Part shown: piece by piece, positions 1-6,269 of the stretch
How positions within the stretch are numbered: position 1 is the stretch's first letter
Layout of the letters: every line of letters starts with the position of its first letter
DNA from: E44-bin89 sp034409565
GTDB lineage: Bacteria; Chloroflexota; Dehalococcoidia; Dehalococcoidales; RBG-16-60-22
Reading direction: 5' to 3'
Assembly: GCA_034409565.1 (NCBI GenBank)
Contig: DAOUMS010000010.1
Location: 1-20,977, forward strand
DNA: 20,977 bases
Program-made: the position numbers and the translations under genes
The notes under the pieces: model-generated
The model's input: the letters and a program-made list of their open reading frames with translations, nothing else
Databases searched by the model: none
What the model was told of the DNA's origin: nothing

Positions 1-120
1 CTCGACCACGCCCTGATTAACCTCCACCGCAGCGGCATCATCAGCGGTGATAGCCTCTTCGCCTGCTGCAACGACCGCGAAGAAGTGGCCAAGCTCATGG
101 GTAAAGCCACAGTGGAATAA
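1..120 (+). CDS. C-terminal end of a PilT-like type IV pilus retraction ATPase (partial)
   Basis: Frame 1 is open from the window edge to TAA at 118-120 and gives 39 residues starting LDHALINLHRSGIISGDSLF. The pattern of a small helix, 'L..L...G.I', then an acidic 'ND.EEVAKLMG' stretch is what is normally found at the extreme C-terminus of PilT-type twitching ATPases, where it forms the helical cap after the nucleotide-binding core. No Walker motif is in view because the body of the gene lies outside the window. PilB/GspE relatives or another secretion ATPase are possible. The gene ends 44 bases before the promoter of the next unit, so it belongs to a separate upstream operon. Confidence 0.55.
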   Translation, partial: LDHALINLHRSGIISGDSLFACCNDREEVAKLMGKATVE

Positions 121-163
121 GCAAAGCGACCATCCCCAAAAACTGCTTCCGTTATTCAATGTC

Positions 164-192
164 TTGACAATTTAGCCGATAATTGCTACTAT
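164..192 (+). promoter_or_regulatory. Strong sigma70-type promoter for the metal-cluster operon
   Basis: TTGACA at 164-169 and TACTAT at 187-192 are separated by exactly 17 bases, placing the transcription start near 199. The -10 box lies inside the perfect palindrome TACTATAGTA (187-196), and a second palindrome, GCATATGC, is at 201-208. Either could be an operator, perhaps for the DUF134 protein encoded first in the operon. The promoter is read directly from the sequence; the operator role is inference. Confidence 0.7.
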
Positions 193-235
193 AGTAATGA
201 GCATATGCCCATTATAACTGAGAGGTCCAGTGATT

Positions 236-688
236 ATGCCAAGGCCAGTTAAGTGGCGGCGGGTGTACTCCGTACCGGGTGTGACGTACTTCAAACCGGC
301 CGGAATCCCGCTGCGGGTTCTCAATGAAGTCTGTCTCACCGTGGAAGAGGCCGAGGCCATACGGCTAAAAGACGCGGAAGGTCTGCAGCAAGAGCAAGGG
401 GCGGAGAGAATGAATATTTCCCGCCCCACTTTTCAGCGTGTATTGGGAGCGGCGCGCAAGAAAATTGCTGATGCCTTACTCAATGGCAAGGCAATCCGGA
501 TTGAGGGTGGCAGCTTCGAAATGGCGTTTCGCCGATTCCGGTGTCTGAACGGGCACGAATGGGAGGTGCCCTTTGAGGTAATGACAAGTGTGCCTCCCCA
601 GCTTTGCCCCACCTGTAGCACGCCACGCATTGAGCCGCTCCTGCCTGCCGAACGCGGCTGGAGAGGCAGAGGCCGGGGCAGGCAGTGA
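236..688 (+). CDS. DUF134 family DNA-binding protein with C-terminal zinc-finger-like segment
   Basis: The product has 150 residues. It begins MPRPVKWRRV, the characteristic DUF134 opening, followed by a segment with 'L.EVCLTVEEAEAIRLKDAEGLQQEQGAERMNISRPTFQRVLGAARKKIADAL', a sigma-region-4-like helix-turn-helix (about residues 35-85). The second half contains a Cys/His cluster (RCLNGHEW...CPTC) that may bind a metal, and the protein ends in the basic run RGRGRGRQ. ATG 236 is chosen over the in-frame GTG at 230 because GAGAGGT at 219-225 is correctly spaced only for 236. DUF134 genes commonly sit beside NifX/ORP and MinD-type genes in anaerobes, as here, and it is first in the operon, so it is probably the local regulator. 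Its ligand is unknown. Confidence 0.85.
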   Translation: MPRPVKWRRVYSVPGVTYFKPAGIPLRVLNEVCLTVEEAEAIRLKDAEGLQQEQGAERMNISRPTFQRVLGAARKKIADALLNGKAIRIEGGSFEMAFRRFRCLNGHEWEVPFEVMTSVPPQLCPTCSTPRIEPLLPAERGWRGRGRGRQ

Positions 689-733
689 GATGGACAGGTC
701 ATGTCAGAGTATTCCAGTGAAAGGGTATCCTTC

Positions 734-1456
734 ATGAAGATTATAAATGACCTGCTGGCCACATTAGATTATGTGGCACGAGTAAGAGACATACGCCAGG
801 GGCCTTTTCAGACGGCGGTGCTGACACGCAATTGCGGCCTGGCCGCCACGCCGCATGAACCTGGCACCCACCACCACCGAACGCCGGTCAAAGAGGCGGG
901 GTCTCTGCTGCAGGAAGATGCCCAGGAGCTTGCCCAGATGGCACACTCGTCCAGCACCCTGGAAGCAAGCATCGGCATGGCCACCATCAACTCGTTGCTT
1001 TCCATTGATGAAGAACACTGCACCGAGCTTAATGCCGGCGACCTTCTGGCGGAAAAAGGCAAAGACAAGAAAGTGGCTCTCGTGGGACATTTCCCTTTCG
1101 TGCCCGAACTGCGCCGGGCAACCAGAGAATTATGGGTAATCGAGCGACAGCCGCAGCCGGGGGACTTCGCCGAAAACGAGGCGGAGAGGCTTATTCCCAG
1201 AGCGGAAGTGATTGGTATCACCGGCACCGCTTTCACCAACCACACGATTGAACTTTTGTTGGAGCTATGTGACCCGCAGGCTTATGTCATCGTTCTGGGC
1301 GGGACCGCCCCACTATCGCCTGTCCTTTTCGATTACGGCGTGGCGGCCGTTTCTGGCACCCGGGTAGTCGACCCGGAAACAGTGCTGCGCGGCGTGAGCC
1401 AGGGGGCAACCTTCAAACAGATAAAGGGAGTCCGCTTGTTAACCATGATGAGGTAA
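734..1456 (+). CDS. DUF4213/DUF364 family protein, putative heavy-metal chelation domain
   Basis: From ATG 734 the product has 240 residues. The N-terminal part carries the DUF4213 signature 'TPVKEAGSL' and 'TLEASIGMATINSLL'; the C-terminal part (about residue 115 onward, 'KVALVGHFPFVPELR...VIERQPQPGDF...ITGTAFTNHTIELLL...VLGGTAPLSP') matches DUF364, annotated as a putative heavy-metal chelation domain. Cys34 and the nearby PHEPGTHHHR run could bind metal. An in-frame ATG at 701 would add 11 residues, but 734 has a better Shine-Dalgarno (AAAGGG at 720-725) and starts MKIINDLLATL, the usual family start. It lies between the DUF134 and ferredoxin genes, only 3 bases before the latter, so it is co-transcribed and likely acts in metal handling. 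The biochemical function is not established for the family. Confidence 0.8.
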   Translation: MKIINDLLATLDYVARVRDIRQGPFQTAVLTRNCGLAATPHEPGTHHHRTPVKEAGSLLQEDAQELAQMAHSSSTLEASIGMATINSLLSIDEEHCTELNAGDLLAEKGKDKKVALVGHFPFVPELRRATRELWVIERQPQPGDFAENEAERLIPRAEVIGITGTAFTNHTIELLLELCDPQAYVIVLGGTAPLSPVLFDYGVAAVSGTRVVDPETVLRGVSQGATFKQIKGVRLLTMMR

Positions 1457-1459
1457 AGG

Positions 1460-1837
1460 ATGTTCAATATTGACCACCAAAAATGCACCGGATGCGGGGC
1501 CTGCGTCGATGCCTGCCCCCAGCAGGCAATAAGCATTCAGAACGACACTGCCGTGATAAACCAGAGATTATGCCAGCAATGCGGCATCTGCGCTGAAACA
1601 TGCCCCGTTAATGCCATAATTGATTTCACGCCAGTATTTTCCAGACCAGGAGAAGGGGGTGATAAGATGAGAGGAAGAGGTTGGTTTGGTCGGGGATACC
1701 GAAGCTGGGGCCGAGGCAATCCTTATCCCTTCTGCCGCTTTTATCCCTGGCTACCTCGAAGGCGCTGGGCTTATGGTCCAGGGCCTTACCCGCAAACAAT
1801 ACCTGCCTACTACCCAACTTACAGGCCTTATCGATGA
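1460..1837 (+). CDS. 2x[4Fe-4S] ferredoxin with Gly/Arg/Tyr-rich C-terminal extension
   Basis: The product has 125 residues. Residues 1-55 are a bacterial ferredoxin with two complete clusters: C9-x2-C12-x2-C15-x3-C19-P and C38-x2-C41-x2-C44-x3-C48-P, so it probably carries electrons between low-potential partners in the cytoplasm. Residues 70-125 form a separate low-complexity tail, MRGRGWFGRGYRSWGRG followed by a Pro/Tyr-rich part containing GPYPQT. The next protein contains the same GPYPQT string after its own Gly/Arg-rich part, so the tail looks like a DUF5320-type module. The junction at residue 70 is a methionine preceded by a very strong Shine-Dalgarno, so the tail may also be made on its own. 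The start ATG lies 3 bases after the previous stop. Confidence 0.88.
   Translation: MFNIDHQKCTGCGACVDACPQQAISIQNDTAVINQRLCQQCGICAETCPVNAIIDFTPVFSRPGEGGDKMRGRGWFGRGYRSWGRGNPYPFCRFYPWLPRRRWAYGPGPYPQTIPAYYPTYRPYR
1653..1669 (+). promoter_or_regulatory. Strong internal ribosome-binding site and start within the ferredoxin gene
   Basis: AAGGGGGTGAT at 1653-1663 differs by one base from the full anti-Shine-Dalgarno complement AAGGAGGTGAT and is followed by an in-frame ATG at 1667-1669. Initiation here would give a 56-residue Gly/Arg/Tyr-rich protein ending at 1837 in addition to the full-length fusion. Internal initiation is inferred from the site; it has not been shown. Confidence 0.55.
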
Positions 1838-1889
1838 TGCTGGTCATTGCAATATATCAGACTAAAATTTATAACCGGAGGTGAGAGAT

Positions 1890-2228
1890 ATGTTTTACGG
1901 ATTTGGTCGAGGATTTGGTTCCAGAGGTGGCATGGGGTTTGGCTTTCGCGGCAGTTCCCCTCCCTGGCCTTATGTGGGTATAGGGAGAGGCGGACTGCCA
2001 AGATGCGGCTACTTCCTCAGTGGCGCCGCCGGGGTACCGGTAACAGGGCCATACCCGCAGACTCCGTATCCCTACGCAGGGATGCCAGCTGCTTATGGCC
2101 CGACACCTTTTGCCCCGCAAATGAGCAGGGAACAGGAGCTTGATTTCCTGAGGGACCAGGCTGAGGCGATAAAGGAGCAGCTGGAGCAAATAGAGGCCAG
2201 AATTAAACAGCTGGGAAGTGAAAGTTAA
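1890..2228 (+). CDS. DUF5320-type Gly/Arg-rich protein with C-terminal coiled coil
   Basis: The product has 112 residues. Residues 1-25 are Gly/Phe/Arg-rich (MFYGFGRGFGSRGGMGFGF), then comes a Pro/Tyr-rich middle with 'SPPWPYVGIGRGGLPRC' and GPYPQT, and from about residue 77 an amphipathic helix (SREQELDFLRDQAEAIKEQL and onward) predicted to form a coiled coil. ATG 1890 is chosen because GGAGGTGA at 1877-1884 is ideally spaced; the upstream in-frame GTG at 1881 is itself part of that Shine-Dalgarno. Proteins of this kind are repeatedly found next to NifX-like and MinD-type genes in anaerobes, but their role is unknown. The helix is closely similar to the C-terminus of the next gene product, which suggests that the two proteins dock through it. 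Confidence 0.75.
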   Translation: MFYGFGRGFGSRGGMGFGFRGSSPPWPYVGIGRGGLPRCGYFLSGAAGVPVTGPYPQTPYPYAGMPAAYGPTPFAPQMSREQELDFLRDQAEAIKEQLEQIEARIKQLGSES

Positions 2229-2259
2229 GCGCTGCTCAAGCAGCCAGAAGGAGTAAAAT

Positions 2260-2838
2260 ATGAGAATTGCCATTTCGGCTACTGGCCCTACTCTGGATGC
2301 TGAGGTCGACCCTCGTTTCGGTCGCTGCCAGCATTTCATCTTCGTTGATACGGAAACCATGCAGTTTGAAGCCATAGCAAACGCCAGCGGCACGGCCGCC
2401 GGTGGGGCGGGCATTTCCGCTGCCCAGATGGTCGCCAGTAAAGGAGTGCAGGCAGTGCTGACCGGCAACTGCGGTCCCAACGCTTATAACGTGCTGTCTG
2501 CCGCTGGAATTCAGGTGATAACCGGGGTTTCCGGCACCGTGAAGGACGCAGTTCAGAAATACAAATCAGGTACGTTCCAGTCCAGTTCTCAGCCAAACGT
2601 GTCTGCCCACTTTGGTTCCGGCTTTGGTGCCGGCATGGGAAGAGGTATGGGTATGGGCAGAGGCATGGGCATGGGCAGAGGCATGGGAGCCGCCATGATG
2701 CCAACGTCTGGCCCGGTACCACAGCCCCGAAGCCCGGAGCAGGAACTCGATGCCTTAAAGGCTCAGTCACAAGCTCTGGGAGCGCAACTATCTGACATTC
2801 AGCGCCGTATCGACGAGCTAGAGAAGAAAAGTCAATAA
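2260..2838 (+). CDS. NifX/NifB-C (orange-protein-like) metal-cluster-binding protein fused to an RG repeat and coiled coil
   Basis: The product has 192 residues. Residues 1-105 are a dinitrogenase iron-molybdenum cofactor biosynthesis domain: 'MRIAISATGP.LDAEVDPRFGRCQHFIFVDTET' and 'GVQAVLTGNCGPNAYNVLSAAGIQV' are the usual conserved blocks. The family includes NifX, NafY and the Desulfovibrio orange protein, which binds a Mo-Cu sulfide cluster. The domain is followed by a Ser/Gly-rich linker, three MGRGMG repeats (residues 126-143), and a helix starting SPEQELDALKAQSQALGAQL that copies the C-terminus of the preceding DUF5320-type protein. Cys23 and Cys71 (in GNCGPN) are possible ligands. A good Shine-Dalgarno (GAAGGAG) precedes the ATG. 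Which metal it carries cannot be read from the sequence. Confidence 0.85.
   Translation: MRIAISATGPTLDAEVDPRFGRCQHFIFVDTETMQFEAIANASGTAAGGAGISAAQMVASKGVQAVLTGNCGPNAYNVLSAAGIQVITGVSGTVKDAVQKYKSGTFQSSSQPNVSAHFGSGFGAGMGRGMGMGRGMGMGRGMGAAMMPTSGPVPQPRSPEQELDALKAQSQALGAQLSDIQRRIDELEKKSQ
2635..2688 (+). repeat. Three tandem 18-bp units encoding MGRGMG
   Basis: Three 18-base units at 2635-2652, 2653-2670 and 2671-2688, of consensus ATGGGNAGAGGNATGGGN, encode Met-Gly-Arg-Gly-Met-Gly three times in the NifX-like protein. The units differ only at third codon positions, so the repeat is recent or selected at the protein level. Copy number could vary between strains by slippage. Confidence 0.9.
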
Positions 2839-2866
2839 GTAAGATATCTTATCAGGAGGTATTATC

Positions 2867-3091
2867 ATGCCAAGAGGAGACGGAACCGGACCACCCTGGG
2901 GAAGTGGTCGAGGTACAGGAAGAGGTGCCGGTAGAAGCGGCGGCGGCAGAATGGGCGGCAATCGTCCCGGGTCCGGCCCCGGTGGGAGTTGCGTTTGCCC
3001 CAGTTGCGGGGCCAAGGTTCCCCACCAAGTGGCTAGCCCCTGCTACAACATCAGCTGCCCCCAGTGCGGCACAAAAATGGTGAGAGAATAG
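2867..3091 (+). CDS. Small Gly/Arg-rich zinc-ribbon protein
   Basis: The product has 74 residues. The first 40 are Gly/Arg-rich and open with MPRGDGTGP, the start typical of DUF5320-family proteins found with NifX/MinD genes. Residues 42-67 hold six cysteines: C42, C44, C47, C59, C64 and C67. The CPSC and CPQC pairs form a rubredoxin-like zinc ribbon, or could hold an iron site. A perfect AGGAGG precedes the ATG, and its stop is one base before the GTG start of the first MinD-type ATPase, so the two are translationally linked. The function is unknown; scaffold or metal-donor roles are guesses. Confidence 0.75.
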   Translation: MPRGDGTGPPWGSGRGTGRGAGRSGGGRMGGNRPGSGPGGSCVCPSCGAKVPHQVASPCYNISCPQCGTKMVRE

Positions 3092-3092
3092 A

Positions 3093-3959
3093 GTGATAAT
3101 TGCCATCGCCAGCGGGAAAGGCGGCACCGGTAAGACGTTAGTGGCGACCAGCCTTGCTCTTGCCCTAAAGGACAGGTATAGCATACAGCTTGTCGACTGC
3201 GATGTTGAGGAGCCCAATGCCCATATATTCATGAAGCCGGTCATCACCCATAGTGAAGTGGTCTCTATCCCGGTGCCCAGGATAGCCGAAGATAAATGTA
3301 CGTATTGTGGTAAGTGCGCTGATGTTTGCGCCTATAACGCTTTGGCGGTCATTAACGGGCATATCCTGACCTTCCCGGAGCTCTGCCATGGCTGCGGTGC
3401 CTGCAGTTATCTTTGCCCGGAAAAGGCCATAACGGAGACAGCCAGGATAATAGGTGTCATGGAAACCGGTTATGCAGACGGCGTAGCTTTTGCCCAGGGC
3501 AAACTGGCGGTCGGTGAGGCAATGGCACCACCCATCATAAGAAGCGTCAAATCAATGACCAATGATAACGGCCTATTCATCATTGATGTCTCTCCAGGGA
3601 CATCCTGTCCTGTGGTCGAATCAGTGAAGGGCAGTGATTTCTGCCTGCTGGTTACGGAACCAACGCCATTTGGACTAAATGACCTGGCCCTGGCCGTGGC
3701 GATGGTCAGAAAGCTGGACATTCCCTGCGGGGTGGTGCTCAATCGGGCCGGGGCCGGTGATAGTCAAATTCACGAATATTGCCAGCAAGAAAAGGTACCG
3801 GTCCTGCTCACGATTCCTCTCGATACCGAAATTGCCCGTCTGTACTCCAAGGGAATTACCCTGGTTAATGGCATGCCAGAGTGGCGGCATAGCTTTAGCC
3901 GACTCTTCGACCAGATAGAGGAGATAGTGCGTGAAAGAAGTCGTGATACTGAGCGGTAA
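3093..3959 (+). CDS. MinD-superfamily P-loop ATPase with inserted ferredoxin domain (first copy)
   Basis: The product has 288 residues. It has the deviant Walker A motif SGKGGTGKT (residues 7-15) of MinD/NifH-type ATPases, a VDCDVEEPN switch I region, and a switch II block DVSPGTSCPV. Two [4Fe-4S] motifs are inserted after the first half: C69-x2-C72-x2-C75-x3-C79 and C98-x2-C101-x2-C104-x3-C108. This architecture corresponds to COG1149. Members are always found near NifX/ORP proteins and are thought to load or transfer metal-sulfur clusters using ATP; in Desulfovibrio a pair of them accompanies the orange protein. The GTG start is one base after the previous stop. The last 29 bases overlap the second copy, which argues for translational coupling and a heteromeric pair. 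Confidence 0.9.
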   Translation: MIIAIASGKGGTGKTLVATSLALALKDRYSIQLVDCDVEEPNAHIFMKPVITHSEVVSIPVPRIAEDKCTYCGKCADVCAYNALAVINGHILTFPELCHGCGACSYLCPEKAITETARIIGVMETGYADGVAFAQGKLAVGEAMAPPIIRSVKSMTNDNGLFIIDVSPGTSCPVVESVKGSDFCLLVTEPTPFGLNDLALAVAMVRKLDIPCGVVLNRAGAGDSQIHEYCQQEKVPVLLTIPLDTEIARLYSKGITLVNGMPEWRHSFSRLFDQIEEIVRERSRDTER

Positions 3960-4800
3960 AGGCGGCACCGGGAAGACAAGCCTGGTCGGCTCCTTCGCCG
4001 CTCTGGCCCAGAGCAAGGTGCTGGCCGATTGCGATGTGGATGCAGCTGACCTGCATCTATTGCTGAGCCCTTCGGTTAAAGAAAAACAAGAGTTCTGGAG
4101 CGGACAGGTGGCCACTATTAACAAAGAAAAGTGCACCGAGTGCGGCCTGTGCCAGGAGGTCTGCCGTTTTGAGGCTATTGATAATTTCAGGGTGGACCCC
4201 GTCGCCTGTGAGGGCTGCGGTTTCTGTTACCAGGTATGCCCCACCGAAGCGATTTCCATGGCAGAATGCCTGTCCGGACACTGGCTTATTTCTGACACCA
4301 AATACGGGCCTCTGGTCCATGCCCGTTTAGGCATTGCCCAAGAGAACTCCGGGAAACTGGTGGCACTGGTCAGACAAAAGGCCAAGCAAATTGCCGAGAA
4401 AGAGAGTTTGCATTATATTATCAGTGATGGGCCGCCGGGCATTGGCTGTCCGGTTATCTCCTCTCTGACCGGCGCCAACCTTGCCCTTCTGGTTACGGAG
4501 CCAACATTATCGGGGATGCATGACCTGCTTCGAGTGCTCGGTGTTTGCCGTCACTTTGGCGTTCCCGCCCTGGTTTGTATCAATAAATATGACCTTAATG
4601 ATGACAACAGCCGGCAGATTGAGCGCTACTGCCTTGACCAGGGAGTGGAGGTCATTTCCCGAATTCCCTTTGATAATATCTTCACCGAGGCGCTCGCGCG
4701 GGGACAGCCGGTAGTGGCATACTCACCGGGCAAGACGGCTCAAGAAATTAAATCATTGTGGCAACGTATCAGTCATGCTCTCAAGGAGGAAGTTAAATAA
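3931..4800 (+). CDS. MinD-superfamily P-loop ATPase with inserted ferredoxin domain (second copy)
   Basis: The product has 289 residues and is a paralogue of the previous gene. It has deviant Walker A SGKGGTGKT (residues 8-16), switch I DCDVDAADLH, switch II DGPPGIGCPV, and two [4Fe-4S] motifs, C68-x2-C71-x2-C74-x3-C78 and C93-x2-C96-x2-C99-x3-C103. Both copies keep a cysteine immediately after the switch II PG-x2 turn, a feature of this family that may contact a bridging cluster. Translation starts at GTG 3931 inside the end of the first copy, and the next gene starts one base after this stop. Tandem pairs of this type are the rule in ORP-type clusters, so the two proteins most likely work together on one metal cluster. 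Confidence 0.9.
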   Translation: MKEVVILSGKGGTGKTSLVGSFAALAQSKVLADCDVDAADLHLLLSPSVKEKQEFWSGQVATINKEKCTECGLCQEVCRFEAIDNFRVDPVACEGCGFCYQVCPTEAISMAECLSGHWLISDTKYGPLVHARLGIAQENSGKLVALVRQKAKQIAEKESLHYIISDGPPGIGCPVISSLTGANLALLVTEPTLSGMHDLLRVLGVCRHFGVPALVCINKYDLNDDNSRQIERYCLDQGVEVISRIPFDNIFTEALARGQPVVAYSPGKTAQEIKSLWQRISHALKEEVK

Positions 4801-4801
4801 G

Positions 4802-5197
4802 ATGAAAATTGCAGCTGTATCTGACGACGGCGTTACTATCAGTCAACACTTCGGCAGGGCGCCTTTCTATGTGGTGGTTACGGTTGAAGACGATAAGATG
4901 GTGCATAAAGAAACGCGAGAAAAAAGCGGGCACCATACCTTTGCTGCCCACCACGCCGATGTCAAACCCGGGGAACGCCATGGCTATGATGCCGGCGCAG
5001 AGGTAAGGCATGCCAACATGGTAAGCGCTATTTCTGATTGCCAGGTTCTCCTTGCCGGCGGCATGGGCTGGGGCGCTTATGAAAGTCTGCAAAACAGTAA
5101 TATTAAGCCAATTGCTACTGATATCAAGGATATTGAAGAAGCGGTGCAACTCTATCTTGATGGCAAACTGGAAAATCTGATGGAGCGACTGCACTAA
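4802..5197 (+). CDS. NifX/NifB-C family protein (second, unfused)
   Basis: The product has 131 residues and is a single dinitrogenase iron-molybdenum cofactor biosynthesis domain. Conserved blocks are 'MKIAAVSDDGVTISQHFGRAPFYVVVTVED' at the start and 'SDCQVLLAGGMGWGAYESLQ' in the second half. Unlike the first copy it has no RG repeat or coiled-coil tail, but it has a histidine-rich loop (GHHTFAAHHADV and RHGYD) that may bind metal. ATG 4802 is chosen because it gives the normal family start and follows AAGGAGGAAG at 4783-4792; an in-frame ATG at 4775 lies inside the previous gene without a ribosome site. It lies between the MinD pair and Mrp, so it is probably a carrier or acceptor of the cluster they assemble. 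Confidence 0.85.
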   Translation: MKIAAVSDDGVTISQHFGRAPFYVVVTVEDDKMVHKETREKSGHHTFAAHHADVKPGERHGYDAGAEVRHANMVSAISDCQVLLAGGMGWGAYESLQNSNIKPIATDIKDIEEAVQLYLDGKLENLMERLH

Positions 5198-5216
5198 AGA
5201 AAGAGAGGCGATAGAT

Positions 5217-6257
5217 TTGACGGAAGCAAAAGAAGCCAGTGGCAGGAAACCGGTAACCATTGAGCAACAGATAAGAGAAAACCTGAACGGGGTGCTGGTT
5301 CCAGGCGCTAATCGAAGTCTAAATGGTCTGAACCTGATTCGTGAGATAACCGTGTCTAACGGCAAGGCCAGCATCACTTTAGCTTCGGCAGCCTTGAACC
5401 GCGACGCCCAGAACTGGATTGAAAACAAAGTAAAAGAAACCTGCGCCGGTTTAGCGCCATTAAAAAGCGTTGCGGTACACTTCACTGACACCAAACCTTC
5501 CGAGCTAAATGACATATCGCATGTCATTGCGGTTATGAGCGGCAAGGGCGGCGTGGGCAAATCATTAATGGCCAGCCTTATCGGGCTTTCCCTGGCCCGC
5601 CAGGGATATAAAGTGGGCATACTGGACGCCGATATTACTGGCCCCAGCATACCAAGGATATTCGGCATCAGCAGTCGACCCGGGGGCAGTGATTCCGGCA
5701 TACTGCCGGTGCTGACGAGAACCGGCATCGAAATAATGTCCATCAATCTCCTTCTGCCCAACGAGGACGACGCGGTTATCTGGCGCGGGCCGCTTATTGG
5801 CCGTACCATAACGCAGTTCTGGGAAGAAGTGCTCTGGGGTAAGCTTGATTACCTGATAGTGGACCTGCCTCCTGGCACGGCCGATGCTTCTTTGACCGTA
5901 ATGCAAACACTGCCCGTAACCGGGGTAATAATAGTCTTTACCCCCCAGGACTTGGTCGAGATGATAGTCAGAAAAGCGGTCAATATGGCAAGGCACATGT
6001 CAAAACCGGTGCTTGGCGTGGTGGAAAACATGAGTTATATCAATGTACCTGACACCGGCGGGCGCATGGAGCCTTTTGGCAGCAGCCGGGGAGAGGAAAT
6101 GGCCAGAACCGCCGGGGCGCCTCTCCTCGCCCAGTTTCCTATCGACCCCGAACTGGCCAGGCTCTGCGATGAGGGTGAGATTGAGCGCTACGATTCCGAA
6201 GTCCTGACCGGTTATGCCGATGCCTTCCTTAAAACGATGAAGTCCAGAGTTAAGTAA
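5217..6257 (+). CDS. mrp: Mrp/NBP35-family ATPase lacking the CPxC cluster-binding motif
   Basis: The product has 346 residues with a TTG start preceded by GAGAGG (5203-5208). Residues 10-95 resemble a diverged MIP18/DUF59-like N-terminal domain. The ATPase core follows, with SGKGGVGKS (residues 108-116), ILDADITGPSIP and DLPPGTADASL, all diagnostic of Mrp/ApbC, which carry and transfer Fe-S clusters as dimers. The segment NMSY-x3-P, where the family normally has the bridging CPxC pair, reads V277-P278-D279-T280, so both cysteines are missing; the whole protein has only two cysteines, both elsewhere. It therefore may hydrolyse ATP without bridging a [4Fe-4S] cluster in the usual way. It is the last ATPase of the metal-cluster run. 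Confidence 0.88.
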   Translation: MTEAKEASGRKPVTIEQQIRENLNGVLVPGANRSLNGLNLIREITVSNGKASITLASAALNRDAQNWIENKVKETCAGLAPLKSVAVHFTDTKPSELNDISHVIAVMSGKGGVGKSLMASLIGLSLARQGYKVGILDADITGPSIPRIFGISSRPGGSDSGILPVLTRTGIEIMSINLLLPNEDDAVIWRGPLIGRTITQFWEEVLWGKLDYLIVDLPPGTADASLTVMQTLPVTGVIIVFTPQDLVEMIVRKAVNMARHMSKPVLGVVENMSYINVPDTGGRMEPFGSSRGEEMARTAGAPLLAQFPIDPELARLCDEGEIERYDSEVLTGYADAFLKTMKSRVK

Positions 6258-6269
6258 GGATATTCCGCT

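Noticed and set aside
4793..5809. Long minus-strand open frame (338 codons) opposite the NifX-like and mrp genes
   Set aside because: It is antisense to two well-supported genes and its translation shows no family features.
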